Positions 48,278-59,460 are shown, counted from the first letter of the stretch. The stretch is DNA of 64,000 bases from Diphasiastrum complanatum (GCA_029204225.1 CM055095.1:75407672-75471671); one strand, 5' to 3'. Translations and numbers: made by a program. Notes: generated by a model from the sequence alone, not told the origin.

Positions 48278-49015
48278 ATGTCATCCATGGGTGGATTCTT
48301 GTTAGAATTTAGTGAGAGACTAACATCCACGAATTACTCCACATGGAAAGTGAGGATGGAATCACTAATGGTGATCCATGACCTCAATGATATAGTTCTT
48401 GGAGAGGAGGTGGAACCTCAAGGAAAAGAGGCTTGGGATTCACTTAAAGGCATTTATGAATCCAACAACACTTCTAGGATACTCATGCTAAATAATCAAG
48501 TGCTCCAAAGCATGAAGGGAAGTGTAGAGAGTGCACAAGAATATGTGTTAAGGATTAAATCTCTAAACAAAAAATTGGCTTCAATAGGAGATAAAATCCA
48601 AGATAATGAATTGGTACAAGTCATTTTAAATGGACTTGGCGATGAGTTCACCAATCTTGTTCAGTCATTTGCCATCCAAGGCCAACTTCTTATAGTTGAC
48701 AAGTTACATAATGTACTTGTGGCCGAGGAGAGTAGGATGCTACACCTCAAAGCAAGGATGGGGTCTATGTCACTACAAGTTGTTGATGATAAGGTACACT
48801 TCACATCCAAAGGCAAAAAAAAGTTCCAATCATCCAAGAAGCACCAAGTCAAGGAGGCCGAGGGCAAAGATGGTGGATCTACCTCCAAAGGGAAGTACAA
48901 GAACAAAGCAAAGTTAAAGTGTTTCTTTTGTGGAAAGAAAGGACACTTTGCTTCCGAATGCTCAAAGCTAACAAAGATCGTGGAAATCTTGCACAAGAGG
49001 AGGAGGAGGGGCTAG
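48278..49015 (+). pseudogene. Element E: gag with internal deletion
   Basis: The start is taken at the ATG at 48278 (SSMGGFLLEFSERLTSTNYS), which matches the X mini-element start. The frame is open for about 245 codons: KVRMESLMVIHDLNDIVLGE, then at EVEPQ it jumps to KEAWDSLKGIYESNNTSRI, so the KRAxxALHxIKxNVxNE segment of the related Z and D gags (about 40 residues) is missing. QDNELVQVILNGLGDEF, VAEESRMLHLKARM and the knuckle CFFCGKKGHFASEC (48920-48961) follow. It is the best preserved gag here. Confidence 0.92.
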
Positions 49016-49290
49016 TTCCCACATGTCATTCAACAAGGAATTTTTCTCTACTTTACTTTCTTGTAATGATTCTAAGAAATCTATCTACAGTGCTAGTGAT
49101 CAGGAATATAAAATACATGGTATTGGATCTATTACATTATGCTTAGAATCATCTAAGAGGATAGATCTACATAATTCTTGTATGTTCCACTCATTACTAA
49201 AACTTTGCTTAGTGTTGGACAATTGATGGATAATAGACTAGATGTATATTTCAAGAATGGAGTGTGTTCCATCTTGAAAAATGATAAGTG
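49016..49290 (+). pseudogene. Element E: protease remnant without the catalytic Asp
   Basis: GASSHMSFNKEFFSTLLSC follows a short Glu-rich stretch in another frame. The WWIDS part of WWIDSGASSH, with the catalytic aspartate, is missing, apparently through a small deletion joining knuckle tail and protease. YKIHGIGSITLCLESSKRID and a stop at 49224-49226 follow. Confidence 0.8.
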
Positions 49291-49800
49291 CATGGCATTA
49301 AGCAAGGAAGAATTTTTACATTGGATGCTAATGTGGCCATTGAAAGTGTGAACATGGTTAGGGAGGAGTTATGGCATAAAAGATTAGGCCATCCTAATCT
49401 GCAAGCAATGGAGTCCATGGTCTCCAAGGAGCTTGCTCTCAACCTCCCCAAATCATTCTCAAGATGTGGCAAAGTATGTGAGGCTTGTGGCCTTTCAAAG
49501 TCTCATACCTTGACAAGATCTACCTCTCCTTTAGATCTCATTCATTCTGATGTACATTCCTTTTCACATGAAAGTAATGGAGGTGTCTTAATGTATGTGA
49601 CTTTCATAGATGATTGTACTAGATTTACTTGGAAGATCTATTTTCAAAGAAAAGTCTTGTATATGAAGCTTTTGTAAAGTTTAAATCTCTTGTTGAGAAG
49701 AAACTTAGTTCTAGCATCATAGTACTAAGACGTGATAATGGAGGAGAATATATCTCCAACAGAATGAGAGATTTTTGTGAGAGTAATGGCATACATCAAG
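49288..49800 (+). pseudogene. Element E: gag-pre-integrase and integrase, truncated
   Basis: ELWHKRLGHPNLQAMESMVS and CGKVCEACGLSKSH give the HHCC zinc site. PLDLIHSDVHSFSHESNGG has the first catalytic Asp, and after a frame change (about 49629-49677) VLRRDNGGEYISNRMRDFCE the second. At about 49800 the frame passes from SNGIHQ straight into the RT linker, so the catalytic Glu region and the C-terminal domain are deleted. Confidence 0.9.
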
Positions 49801-50781
49801 ATCCAAGAAGTCCAAGAAGATCTACAAGACACAAGGCTGAGCCATCAAGGCTTGTCTACTTTGAGAAGGGAAAGCAAAGGGAAGACTCAAATCCTGCTAC
49901 TTCTTACTCTTTCTTAACCACAATGCTTGAAGAGCCATCTAGTTTTGAAGATGCTAGTAAGTCACAATTTTGGAGAGATGCAATGCAAGTAGAGTTTGAT
50001 ACTTTGCTAGATAATCAAACTTAAGGTCTTGTATACCTTCCACATGGGAAGAAGCCACTTTCTTGTAAGTGGATTTAAAGATTAAAGTACAATCAATTGG
50101 ATGGATCTATAAATAAGTACAAAGCTAGACTTGTTGCAAAGGGTTTTCTTTAAACTAAAGGCATAGATTATGATGAAACCTTTGCACATGTAGCAAAGCT
50201 TGTAACTATAAGATTGATCATTTGTATTGCTACTTTGTTCAAATGGGATCTTTTCCAAATGGATGTGACAAATGCATTCTTAATGGCTACTTGGAGGAGG
50301 AGGTCTACATGTTGCAACCCGAGGGCTTCATCAAAGATGGAGATGAAGACAAAGTTTGCCACTTGAAGAAAAGCTTATATGGCCTTAAGCAAGCACCTAG
50401 AGCTTTGTACTCTAGGTTGCATACCTTCCTCTACTCTTTGGATTTTGTGATAAGCTATTATGAACCTTCTTTGTATATCAAATGCAATGATGGAGAGATC
50501 ATCATCTTGGTTCTTTATGTGGATGATAGATATTGACAAGAAATGATGTTGAAAGCATAAGAAAAGTAAAAGTTACATTGTCTAGTGAATTCAAGATGGT
50601 AGATCTAGGACTTCTTAAGTCTATACTTGGAATAGAAGTTTCTAGAAGTAGTGATTGTACTTTTATTTTTCAATCAAATTATGCTACTTCCATTCTTGAA
50701 AGATTTGGGATGAAAGATTGTAAAGGGATTGACACCACTATGGAACATGGTGTAAAAGTGCTTATAGGCTCCAGGGGATAG
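49801..50781 (+). pseudogene. Element E: copia reverse transcriptase
   Basis: SPRRSTRHKAEPSRLVYFEK and SSFEDASKSQFWRDAMQVEF begin RT. A decayed stretch (50025-50220) with stops precedes CILNGYLEEEVYMLQPEGFI, YGLKQAPRALYSRLHTFLYS and ILVLYVDD (intact catalytic box), broken right after by a frameshift at about 50530. EFKMVDLGLLKSILGIEVSR and DTTMEHGVKVL follow. The sequence changes to element F at about 50782; E RNase H is missing. Confidence 0.92.
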
Positions 50782-51265
50782 GCACAGTTTCAATCCAACT
50801 GCATGATGGCCAAAGCAGGATGATCAGGGAGGTACTTTACGTACCAGGTCTAAGGAAAAATCTACTTTATGTTGGAGTCATTAGTGATCAAAAGTTGAAA
50901 GTAGAATTCGCCCATGATCGTTGCTTTGTGAAGGATGCGAACCAAAAGTTCAAAGTTATTGCGGATGGAGTAAGAGAGCCCAATACAAAATTGTACAAGT
51001 TGAATGCTACAATCAAGGGGCAACATGGACTTGTATCGTTCATTCCTTTGCAAACTGAGTTGTGGCACAAGAGGCTTGGTCACTTGAACTTGGGAAGCCT
51101 CAGTTTGATGAGAAAATTGGAGATGGTAACAGGATTGCCTACCATAGAAGATCACTTGAAATCGATGTGCGAATCTTGTGTATATGGGAAGCAGCATCGA
51201 GAGAAGTTCAATAAAGGGGGTGTTGCAAGAGCAAAGAACATCCTAGATTTAATCCACACAGATTT
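50782..51265 (+). pseudogene. Element F: protease end and gag-pre-integrase
   Basis: Starts abruptly with GIGTVSIQLHDGQSR, MIREVLYVPGLRKNLLYVGV, then ELWHKRLGHLNLGSLSLMRK, CESCVYGKQHREKF and DLIHTDLCGL. The zinc ligands and the first integrase Asp (HTD) are intact. The frame shifts just after LCGL at about 51275. Confidence 0.92.
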
Positions 51266-51900
51266 ATGCGGGCTATGAGAACCATGTCCTTAGGTAAAGC
51301 CTTCTATCTCATGACCTTTATTGATGATATGTCACGTAAGATGTGGATCTACTTCTTGAAGAAGAAATCAGGTGCATTTGATAACTTCAAGAGCTTGAAA
51401 AACTTGGTCGAAAATCAGACAGGTAGGAAGATCAAAGTCCTAAGATCAGATAGTGGAGGTGAGTATAAGTCTAATGACTTCAATGATCTTTGTGATCAAT
51501 GTGGGATTAAAAGACAAATTACGCAAGCTCATACTCCTGCTCTCAATGGTGTAGCTGAGTGCAAAACTCATACGATTGTGGAAAGTGCCAGATCTATGCT
51601 AGTTGAGATGAAACTACCAAAAGAATTTTGGTCAGAATCATGTAGCACGGCAGTCTATCTTCAAAATAGAAGTCCTACCATTGCCATACCAAAGATAACA
51701 CCTGAGGAAGCATTCACGAAGAAGAAACCAAAGGTGAACCACTTGCGAATCTTTCGATGTAAGGCCTTTGTACACATTCATAAGGAAGAGAGACGTAAAC
51801 TCGATGTAAAAGCTATCAAGTGCATATTCCTAGGATATGATGATCATGTGAAGGGATATAGATGTTTGATCCAGTCAAAAACAAAATCCATATAAGTCGT
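51266..51900 (+). pseudogene. Element F: integrase
   Basis: AFYLMTFIDDMSRKMWIYFL, KIKVLRSDSGGEYKSNDF (second Asp), QAHTPALNGVAECKTHTIVE (Glu region) and PKEFWSESCSTAVYLQNRSP form a nearly complete core, with a C-end FRCKAFVHIHKEERRKLDVK and CIFLGYDDHVKGY. A frameshift at about 51858 carries the reading into the next frame. Confidence 0.93.
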
Positions 51901-52600
51901 GATGTTATCTTTGATGAATCCAAGATGTATGAAGACGAGGATGCTGAGAAGATAGACACATCCAGTGGGAAAGATGGTATAGTGAGGATACCACCTGATG
52001 ATGATCCATTCATTGACCTTCCGAGTGATGAACATGAGGATACATCTCAAGATACTACTACTCAACCTCAAGAAACAGGTTGGAGAGGTAGGGACAAACC
52101 TTTTGGTGCAGGAAGGATTGAAGTTATAGGTGACAAAAGCAAGGAGAAGGATGTACCGTGGGATACATTTTCACTAGGAAGCCGATCACCTGATAGAAAG
52201 CTCCCTAAGTGGTTTGAGAGATTGATGGAGAGCCGCGACATAGATGACTTTCCAGGATCATCTAACCAGGGAGAGCTACGAAGATCAACAAGAGAGACGA
52301 TACTACTTGAAAGGTATGAAGCAAATTATGCTCTTTCATCTAGCATCATTCAGCTAGCAAAGAATCCAGTGTTCCATGCGAGAACTAAACACATTGAGAT
52401 TTAGTATCACTTCATACATGAGAGGCTACTGAGTTGTGAAATTCATGTTGTTCATTGTAGCACAGAAGAACAAGTAGCTGATATTTCACTAAGCCACTTA
52501 CTGGAGAAAAGTTTGATAAATTTAGATCAAAGCTTTCTATACTTAAAGTTTGTTTACTTTAAAGCTATGTATATGACTGTATAAAAAGTGACTCTACTTT
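51862..52600 (+). pseudogene. Element F: linker fused directly to RNase H tail, RT deleted
   Basis: One frame reads NKIHISRDVIFDESKMYEDE, a long acidic linker, RKLPKWFERLMESRDIDD and LRRSTRETILLERYEANYAL. It continues without a break into LAKNPVFHARTKHIEI, the extreme end of RNase H. In the related element 1 these two points are about 480 codons apart, so RT and most of RNase H are cleanly deleted, the frame being kept across the joint (about 52353-52357). A stop and decayed VHCSTEEQVADIS follow. Confidence 0.9.
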
Positions 52601-52878
52601 AAGGAAGAGAGTTAGAATTAAAGTTAGAATCACTGTGTTACTGTACTGTGGGTCCTATCGGTGGATAAGGATCAGTTGGCCTCGCCACAAGGCAAGTCCA
52701 TGGGACACGCATCCTGCCAACGGCAACCTGGGTCATGCATGGGTTGCCTGAGTGAATAAATATATGTACAGTGTAATTTCATTTTGTGAAATACAGTTGC
52801 TATGTGAGCTTGCTGAGGAGAGTGTTTTCTGTCTGTGTTACTGTGTAGCATGATCTGTGTTCCTGTGCAAAGCAAATT
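52601..52878 (+). mobile_element. Element F: polypurine tract and LTR
   Basis: AAGGAAGAGAG (52601-52611) is followed by the LTR, which includes GAATAAATATATG (possible TATA region, about 52755) and ends where E LTR sequence resumes at about 52879. No 5' LTR of F is present in the window. Confidence 0.65.
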
Positions 52879-53243
52879 CTAAGTGAAATAACTTGCTCCC
52901 ATTGGTGAATCTAAATGATGTGGCACTTTTCACACATGCCAGACCCGTTGAATCAACATACAGGTCATGCTTGTACTTGATCTATAAGTAGATTTCCTTG
53001 ATCAATGAGAAGTTGATGAGACATTGAGGTCTTATGCATTTTGCTTGTGATTTCACCATTAGAATTGTGATTTTATGCTTTGTATACTATCATTGAGTCT
53101 TGTACTTTGCTCTCTGCTCAAAGTCTCTACATCTAGATCTTGATCAAATCAATAGAACTTGTTAGATCACTTGATTTGGCAATCAACACCTCTTGAGGAT
53201 TGATTAGTACAATCAATCATTTTCATACAACAAAAAATTCACA
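52879..53243 (+). mobile_element. 3' LTR of element E, partial
   Basis: Matches about 47238-47683 of the 5' LTR (AATAACTTGCTCCCATTGGTG through AAAAATTCACA) with its first 390 bp lost and about 105 bp deleted near 53117. The intact end abuts element D sequence at 53244. Confidence 0.88.
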
Positions 53244-53481
53244 CCATCAACTACCAAGAATTTACTTAGTGTGAGTCAATTGCTAAGTAAAGGTCTCAAA
53301 GTGGAGTTGATGGAGATGTTTGCATGATCAAAAGGAAGGATATCTTGATTGCAAAAGTTAAAAGACAAGGAAAATTGTTCAAACTAGATGCTTGTGTTAT
53401 TGCTAACCAAGTTGGATGTGTTGCAAGAGAACAAATATCTATTCAAGAGGTTTGGCGTAAAAGGATGGGGCACCTCAACTT
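53244..53481 (+). pseudogene. Element D: continuation in gag-pre-integrase
   Basis: TTKNLLSVSQLLSKGLKVE continues the D protease end cut at 46842, judged against element Z where the same segments are adjacent. KLDVLQENKYLFKRFG-like remains of the AREQxxIQEVW segment follow with frame changes. Integrase and RT of D are absent. Confidence 0.82.
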
Positions 53482-53621
53482 TTGATTGATGTTCTATTAG
53501 AGTTTGCGTCTCATTCATAGAGTAGATGTTGATTTTTCTACATTGGCAATGTTGGTGATTTGTTGTCTTTCTAACCAAAGATCAAAGGGATGATTTTGGA
53601 TCTTAATGATCTAAAACCTCT
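53482..53621 (+). mobile_element. Partial LTR of element D
   Basis: About 135 bp match the end of the D LTR (CTATTAGAGTTTGC.TCTCATTCATAGAGTAGAT, ACCAAAGATCAAAGGGATGA). It follows the D pol piece directly, so it may be the remnant of its 3' LTR. Confidence 0.8.
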
Positions 53622-54235
53622 TCACGTGTATCGAAATATGGAACTCTTTCAGAGAATGGTGAGGAGATGAGTGACGAACAAGCTCTCAATTATCTCGATA
53701 GTAAATGTTTCGCACCTAAATCGGTCCCTAAGGAGACCACCAGGATAATCCTCTGAATCAATGGTATATTATTAGTATGATCCTAATGCCCCGATCTACG
53801 ATCCAAACCAAGCTGTGTTTATGATGCAACAATTTCCCATAATACGTGGATGCTTTATCTTTGTAGGTAAACATCCTAGTATTCGCTGCCCAGGCAAACT
53901 TAGTTTTTCACTACTGAGAGATTTACTGATTGACATTGTTATGTGAGTTTGAATATGTGTTTGTAAGTCCGTAACCTATGTCTTTTTGTGATCATGATCT
54001 TTTAGTTTGCTCATTTTTTTACTTTTCTTTTTACACACTTTTACGTTATGTTTTTTCTTGCATGTCTGTCAATCAAACGCTAGGCCCTATTGCTCATGTG
54101 CAATTTTCATACAAGGTAAATTCCACCGTGGCCTACAGGCCTAAACCAAAAGTCTACCAATGGGAAGAGCTTCCAGATGAAGTCTGCGATGTCATCAACG
54201 AAGAACTAAGAACTAGTCCTACGCATTCATTTTGA
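53622..54235 (+). other. Open coding-like segments of unknown family
   Basis: Three plus-strand stretches look coding: EEMSDEQALNYLDSKCFAPK (about 53665-53730), YDPNAPIYDPNQAVFMMQQF with FPIIRGCFIFVGKHPSIRC (about 53775-53945), and PKPKVYQWEELPDEVCDVIN ending in a stop at 54233. They are separated by stops. They could be exons of a host gene or the continuation of the Ty3/gypsy element into which D inserted. Confidence 0.3.
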
Positions 54236-55324
54236 GATCAGGCAGTTCAAGTATATGACATGCATCACAATACTAGAGATGGTTTATTTGTGGGTCAAAT
54301 TTGGGCAAAATATGAAAATTGGAATAGTACAACTACGTAAGGAAAATATTTGAAATTTATAGCCGACTTGTTTTTTTAAGCAACCAACTTGTTATGTTTC
54401 ACTACCTCATGTAATAACTTCTATTTCTATCAAATCAATTTATTACTCTCATAATATGTCGTGAATGCCTTCTCATAATGCTAAAATTGTTGACATAAAG
54501 TAAATAAAAGACAATATGACATTTTCATTAAACCTCAAAGAAAAAAATAAAAAATTGAGATAATTTTTATTTTTCAATCCAAATTTTCACTTTGATGGCA
54601 AGGCCTTTGTGGCATAATGCCACAACATTCTTGTTCCAAGTAATTTCCATGAGAGTATGCTCTCCACCAATACAATAGGTTGGATTGCGGATCCTTGACC
54701 TTAGAGTAAGAGCCATGCAATTATTAACTTCAATTTTTTTTTCCATTTAAACCTTGGATCTACCTTGCAAAATGCTTTTGTCCATACGTTATGTAGTCTC
54801 TTCAACTAGGTTGGCCTACCCCACACGAAAACCTTTATGTTCTCCAACAAGATAGGCCCACCATCACATGAAAATCTCTATCAATGCTTTTCGTGCATCA
54901 TTAGGCTAATGTTAAAACATCGTGCCTCTTTATGCCATGTAAGGGCCATAGTCATATGCAACATAATGCTTACACTTTCTCTAATATTAGTGAGAACACA
55001 AAGCTGGATTGTAAGTTATTCTGTTTCCAATATCTTCAAGTTCCAAGATACTTGTTGGGAGTCAAGTAGTAGTTCGTGCTTCAAGAAAGTATGAAGGTAT
55101 GTGTTCAACATCTCATACCAACTTGATGCAAAACATAAAAAACTACCCAACTCAGATTAATATATCACTTGGTTGGTGAATTTGAAGTTTCGGTTAGACA
55201 ATTGCAAGATGGTTACATTACATTTTTAACATTTGTATATATATAGTTCTAGTTTTCAATACAATATGTCGAAAAAAAGACCACCACATATTCTTGGGCA
55301 CCACATCTTTTTAAATATAACAAG
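54236..55324. other. Gene-free stretch
   Basis: AT-rich. A short local duplication (CCACACGAAAA / CATCACATGAAAA context near 54820 and 54850) is the only pattern seen. Confidence 0.45.
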
Positions 55325-57955
55325 AATTCCAGGAGCCGTTGTCAGCTTATAGAATTCTGAATACCGTAAATTAGCCTTTTGGCAGTGTGAGAGATCGTAA
55401 GAGTGCAATATTGTCAGAAGCTTGACAAAACTATTTTAGCAGAAATTTCTAGATGCGCATACCTGGTGGGCCGGTGGCAAACGGCACAGAAAACCTCAGT
55501 ATACTTGGATCAAAGATCCATGAAGTGGCTGACAATATGTGCAAGCTGAGAATGAGGCTGTAACCCAGATTACTCAATATTTAGAAGTCCGTCACTTTCA
55601 ACTTTCCTTTGTTCCTTCCGTAGTACATTGAAACCTTACAGATTCACCAGAATGAAGCTTACCAGCACGACGTCATTTATATCCAATCATAGTAAGTCAT
55701 CTCGTAATTGACCAACAGTAATTTTCTAAAGTTTGTCAGATTGTCTTAGAGTAATACTGAACTTGGAACACAAATTTCAGTACGACACATGAATTACAGA
55801 TAAAATACATTAGCCTGTCAAAACTGTTCCCACTTCTCCATAAGCAAACTAGTACCACAGTCGTTCAGTCTGCTTGCTTGAGCTTCTCGCCATCGAGTCC
55901 TTACAGGATACTCGGGGAAGATGACACTACAATGTCATATACATATATTGTCAAAAAAGACGTTGTGTCAGCAATAATTTAACAACCAGCTGTAACGCAT
56001 TTCCTCCTTAAACAACAGTTAGTATCGTTGTTAGTGCCTTGCCGCTTTACTGATTTAGAGTACAAAGAAAAATATTGAAATTTTATTATTACAAAGGTTG
56101 ACGTTCTTCTAGCATAATGTACCACTTTGCCGTATCTCTATAAACTTACCAACGACCCTGGAAATCCCAGACGGATGATACTCGTAGCAAGAAGACGACT
56201 CTCGTGTTCCTTTGAAAGCAAGTCATAAGTAGGCGAAGTTTTCTTTCGGAAAAAAAAAAACATGTACCTGTGAAGTCCTCTCAAACATCTTCAAAAAATT
56301 CGTTAAGCACCTGGTATTTGACTTCGATTTGGAAACAAGGGAACCTGGAAACATGACGTTCATACTAAAAAGGCATATGCAGCATTGAAAAGCAAGAGAC
56401 TCAATGGCAGAATCGCAGATGTCATGTCCCGTCTAAGACCAAGCTGCACAAAAAAAATTAATGAATAGCAATGACAGTGACCTCAATCAAGCCACCAGAC
56501 AGACGTTCTAAGTCGTCGAAATTTTCACGATAGAAAGGTCGAGGTCCTAGGTTCCCCTGTTTCCATATCAAAACCAGCCACCAATATTTCTGAGAATAGA
56601 TCATAGAGAACGAAATACATATATATTCGCCATCTCAGGTTTCCATCGCAATAATTTGGCAATGATATAAGTTCTTCTTAGAAGATGGAAATGCTATTGA
56701 GACAAAGACCTATAGCATAATCGGCCAAAACGTAAACCTTGTGATATCCTGGAAAGCGCCAACAAATCGCTTATCCAAAACATTATCGCTATTGCAATCT
56801 CGAAGAGACAGCTGGAGAGAGACCATTAAACTGGTTACAGGCGGGCAGGTGAATAGTGACGTGCAGAATGTATTCGCATATGAGCCTATTGCGTCATGCT
56901 TTGCGAGCCTCCTTAGTCTCGGGAAACTGGCAAAGTATAGGAATAAAATCTACATAATTTCTCATAAATCGATATTATAAAATCTTCATCGAAAAGTTAA
57001 AAAAATGCAGCCCTTTTTTAAATAACTCAAAAGAGGTTTCCCAGCCGGGAGCCCTGGTCACTCACCCAGGTGCTTTCTTCTTGCTACACTGGTAGCACTG
57101 CACTCACGTTATAATATCAAACAAACAATTTATAATATCAAACAAACAATGGATGATGCTCCGATTTTAGGTCTGCTGGTCTGCACAACTAAGACTACAA
57201 AAAATGCGATCAATTGTGCTGTCCGACGTGTCCGTCATCTATTTCTCAATCCAGTGTTTTGACCAGAACACTAAACTTCGGCGAAGGATCTTTCTAGCTC
57301 AGGTAAGTCTACTTAAATGAAGAATACTCATTGGTATAGAGTCTTAAGGACCTGCCACTAAATCCTTTCAAAACCACATACTAGATACCGACGCAGCTCA
57401 TCCTGTCATCAGTGTAATGCAGCGTTCTCCTAACTTGCATTGTTGGTCAACTTTCCGTTACAGGAAAGCGGCAAGAGATCTGTATCTAAGATATTGCGAG
57501 CTCCACGAGGACGAAAGACTCAGCTCCACTGCCTCCACACACCGAAACCGAAAGGACTCGAGAGTCGACACTCAGATCAATTTAGAATAGCCGGAAGACT
57601 TAAGTCAACAAAGGCACACTGACACGGACTGAAGACTCAGACTCAAGTCTACGCTCCAAGTCATATCCAGATGCCACCAATGATCAGGTATCACAATCAG
57701 CTTTCATATAAAATAGTTAGGCAAACTGTTCTTTCCTAGTAGACAACGCTATGCAGCTGCTAATGCAGGCGACGGCAGACAAATTCTGCCTCGAACATAA
57801 TCAGCAATTGCCAAGCAGCCAGAAAGCAAAACTCTAGCAACGGATCATCAAAGATAACTGAGAAAATCAATCCATAGCTTAAGGTGTGTGATCCAAAACA
57901 CTAGCGAAAGGAGCAGTCGTCATGAACGTGATTGATATTTTTTATCCGTAACTGT
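55325..57955. repeat. 2.7-kb duplicated unit, copy 2
   Basis: Same direction as copy 1 at 19985-22770, about 35 kb away. Block order is conserved from CAGGA.CCG near 55330 to GCTTAAGGTGT near 57880. About 70 bp between GTCGAGGT and CTAGGTTCCCC present in copy 1 are missing here. A short tandem (TTTATAATATCAAACAAACAA, about 57110-57148) is private to this copy. No recognised gene. Confidence 0.8.
56326..56569. ncRNA. Candidate long hairpin, copy 2
   Basis: Arm 1 (56326-56348) is identical to the copy 1 arm. Arm 2 (56547-56569) differs from its copy 1 counterpart by one base, and pairs with arm 1 over 23 positions with three non-identities. The loop is about 198 nt. Inference only. Confidence 0.3.
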
Positions 57956-58182
57956 GATCGATGTCCCAGTGGAAAAACACAAAGCCGAATCCACATGAAG
58001 AATAACAGGTGCATCACCATTGTGTATTAGGTAATGGCCAATTGGAGGGCCATTACCACAAAATAATCGGACCAAATAAATAATGGGCATTGAGGCCATT
58101 ATTGCCCAACCAAATGGCCTTTACTGTGCTTAATTTGACGTTCGCCTAATTTTTCTCTCTTGCAATGTCTTTCTCTCTCTTG

Positions 58183-58185
<3 letters not shown>
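57956..58185. other. Stretch with inverted words
   Basis: TAATGGCCAATTGGAGGGCCATTA (about 58032-58055) is a near palindrome, and GGCCATTA-type words recur up to 58130. Confidence 0.5.

Positions 58186-58220
<35 letters not shown>
58186..58220. repeat. (CT)n microsatellite
   Basis: 35-bp CT run immediately at the broken end of the element Z integrase. Confidence 0.97.
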
Positions 58221-58221
<1 letters not shown>

Positions 58222-58223
<2 letters not shown>

Positions 58224-58680
58224 GGCTTTAACACTTTCACATAAAGTCCTATCCTTCCTTTCAGCCACTCCATTTTGTTGTGGGGTCCTTGATGTTGTGT
58301 ACTCGCTCTTGATCCCATACTCATCACAAAAGGCCTTGAACTTGGTAGATATGTACTCACCACCATTGTCATTCCTTAAGCACTTGATCCTTGTGGGAAA
58401 TTAGTTCTCCCTTGCATTCTTGAACTTAACAAAGACATCATACATTTCGTCTTTGCTTTTAGTAGATAGATCCAACAAAATCTACTAAGATCATTAATGA
58501 AAGTTACATACATCTTAGCTCCACTATTGAAAAGGCTTTGTAGATCTAGATGTAGATATAGTATAAGGTAGTCTATGTGACTTAGACAAAGCACAAGACT
58601 TGCCACTTAAAGAACTTGGAAGACCTATCACAACCTTCTTTCTAGCCATTACCTCCAATGACTTGAAGTTGAGGTGTCAC
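58222..58680 (-). pseudogene. Element Z: integrase core
   Basis: Minus strand: AKMYVTFINDLSRFCWIYLL (58500-58560 region), then after a shift KCLRNDNGGEYISTKFKAFC, DEYGIK and TPQQNGVAERKDRTL (to about 58235), so the second Asp and the Glu region are present. The decayed HKRM..HLNFKSLEVMARKK zinc region lies at about 58640-58690. The element stops at the CT microsatellite, so RT and RNase H are missing. Confidence 0.87.
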
Positions 58681-58989
58681 ATCCTTTTATGCAAACCTCT
58701 TGAATAGGTAACTGCTCTCTTGCAACACATCCAACTTGGTTAGCAATAACACAAGCATCTAGTTTGAACACCTTCCCTTGCCTTTTACCTTTTCTAATTA
58801 AGACATCCTTCCTTTTGATCATACAAGCATCTCCATCACACTCAACCTTGAGGCCTTTACTTAGCATTTGACTCACACTAAGAAAATTCTTGGTAATAGA
58901 TGGAATAGACAAGACATCCTCCAAATGAACATTTCTATTTGTAGAGAGAGAAATAGGAATTGTGCAAATCCCTTTGATTGCACACTCAC
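58649..58989 (-). pseudogene. Element Z: protease end and gag-pre-integrase
   Basis: Minus strand: GECAIKGICTIPISLSTNRN, VHLEDVLSIPSITKNFLSVS, LKVECDGDACMIKRKDVLIR and KLDACVIANQVGCVAREQLP. It corresponds to the element D segments split at 46842/53244 and shows how they join. The protease active site is not present here: the sequence breaks at 58990 where LTR Y begins. Confidence 0.9.
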
Positions 58990-59457
58990 CAGTTAAAAAT
59001 CAGTTCTAATCTGATTCATTAGTATAAGCTCTAAATGTGATGATGTAATTAGTGTACAGTTTATTTGGTTTACTGTATATGGTTGTGATCAAGATGTGAC
59101 CTGTTAGGATATATTGATCGGGCACTGATCCCGTATCCGGCTACTTGGGTTAGCCGAGTAGCCACACATAGAAAAAATTAGCTTGTACAGAGTTATTTAC
59201 AGTACTTGCTATACTTGGGGGCATGTCCCAAGTTTGTCAGTCGAATTTGGCCATATTGGGCCCGACCTTAATTTGACAGGTGGTAGGCCAATTTTAGGAC
59301 ACTTGCCTTTTCATGTAGTTTGTGAATACCCTATATGTACAGTGTTTCTTTGTAATCTATTAACTTTTGTTGTGCCATCTTTGAGAGCTTGTGAGGAGTG
59401 GCTATGGTGATTGTGTGATATGATCTGCATACAGCACTAGATTCTATTGGAATTTCA
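58990..59457 (+). mobile_element. LTR of family Y, copy 2, inside element Z
   Basis: Homologous to 12518-12935 (see GGCTACTTGGGTTAGCCGAGTAGCCAC and TTTTGTTGTGCCATCTTTGAGAG). Starts within the Z protease frame and ends a few bases before a perfect primer site. Confidence 0.82.
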
Positions 59458-59460
59458 ACT

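Noticed and set aside
54820-54880. Short local duplication as a repeat family
   Set aside because: Only one partial repetition, too weak to report as a feature.
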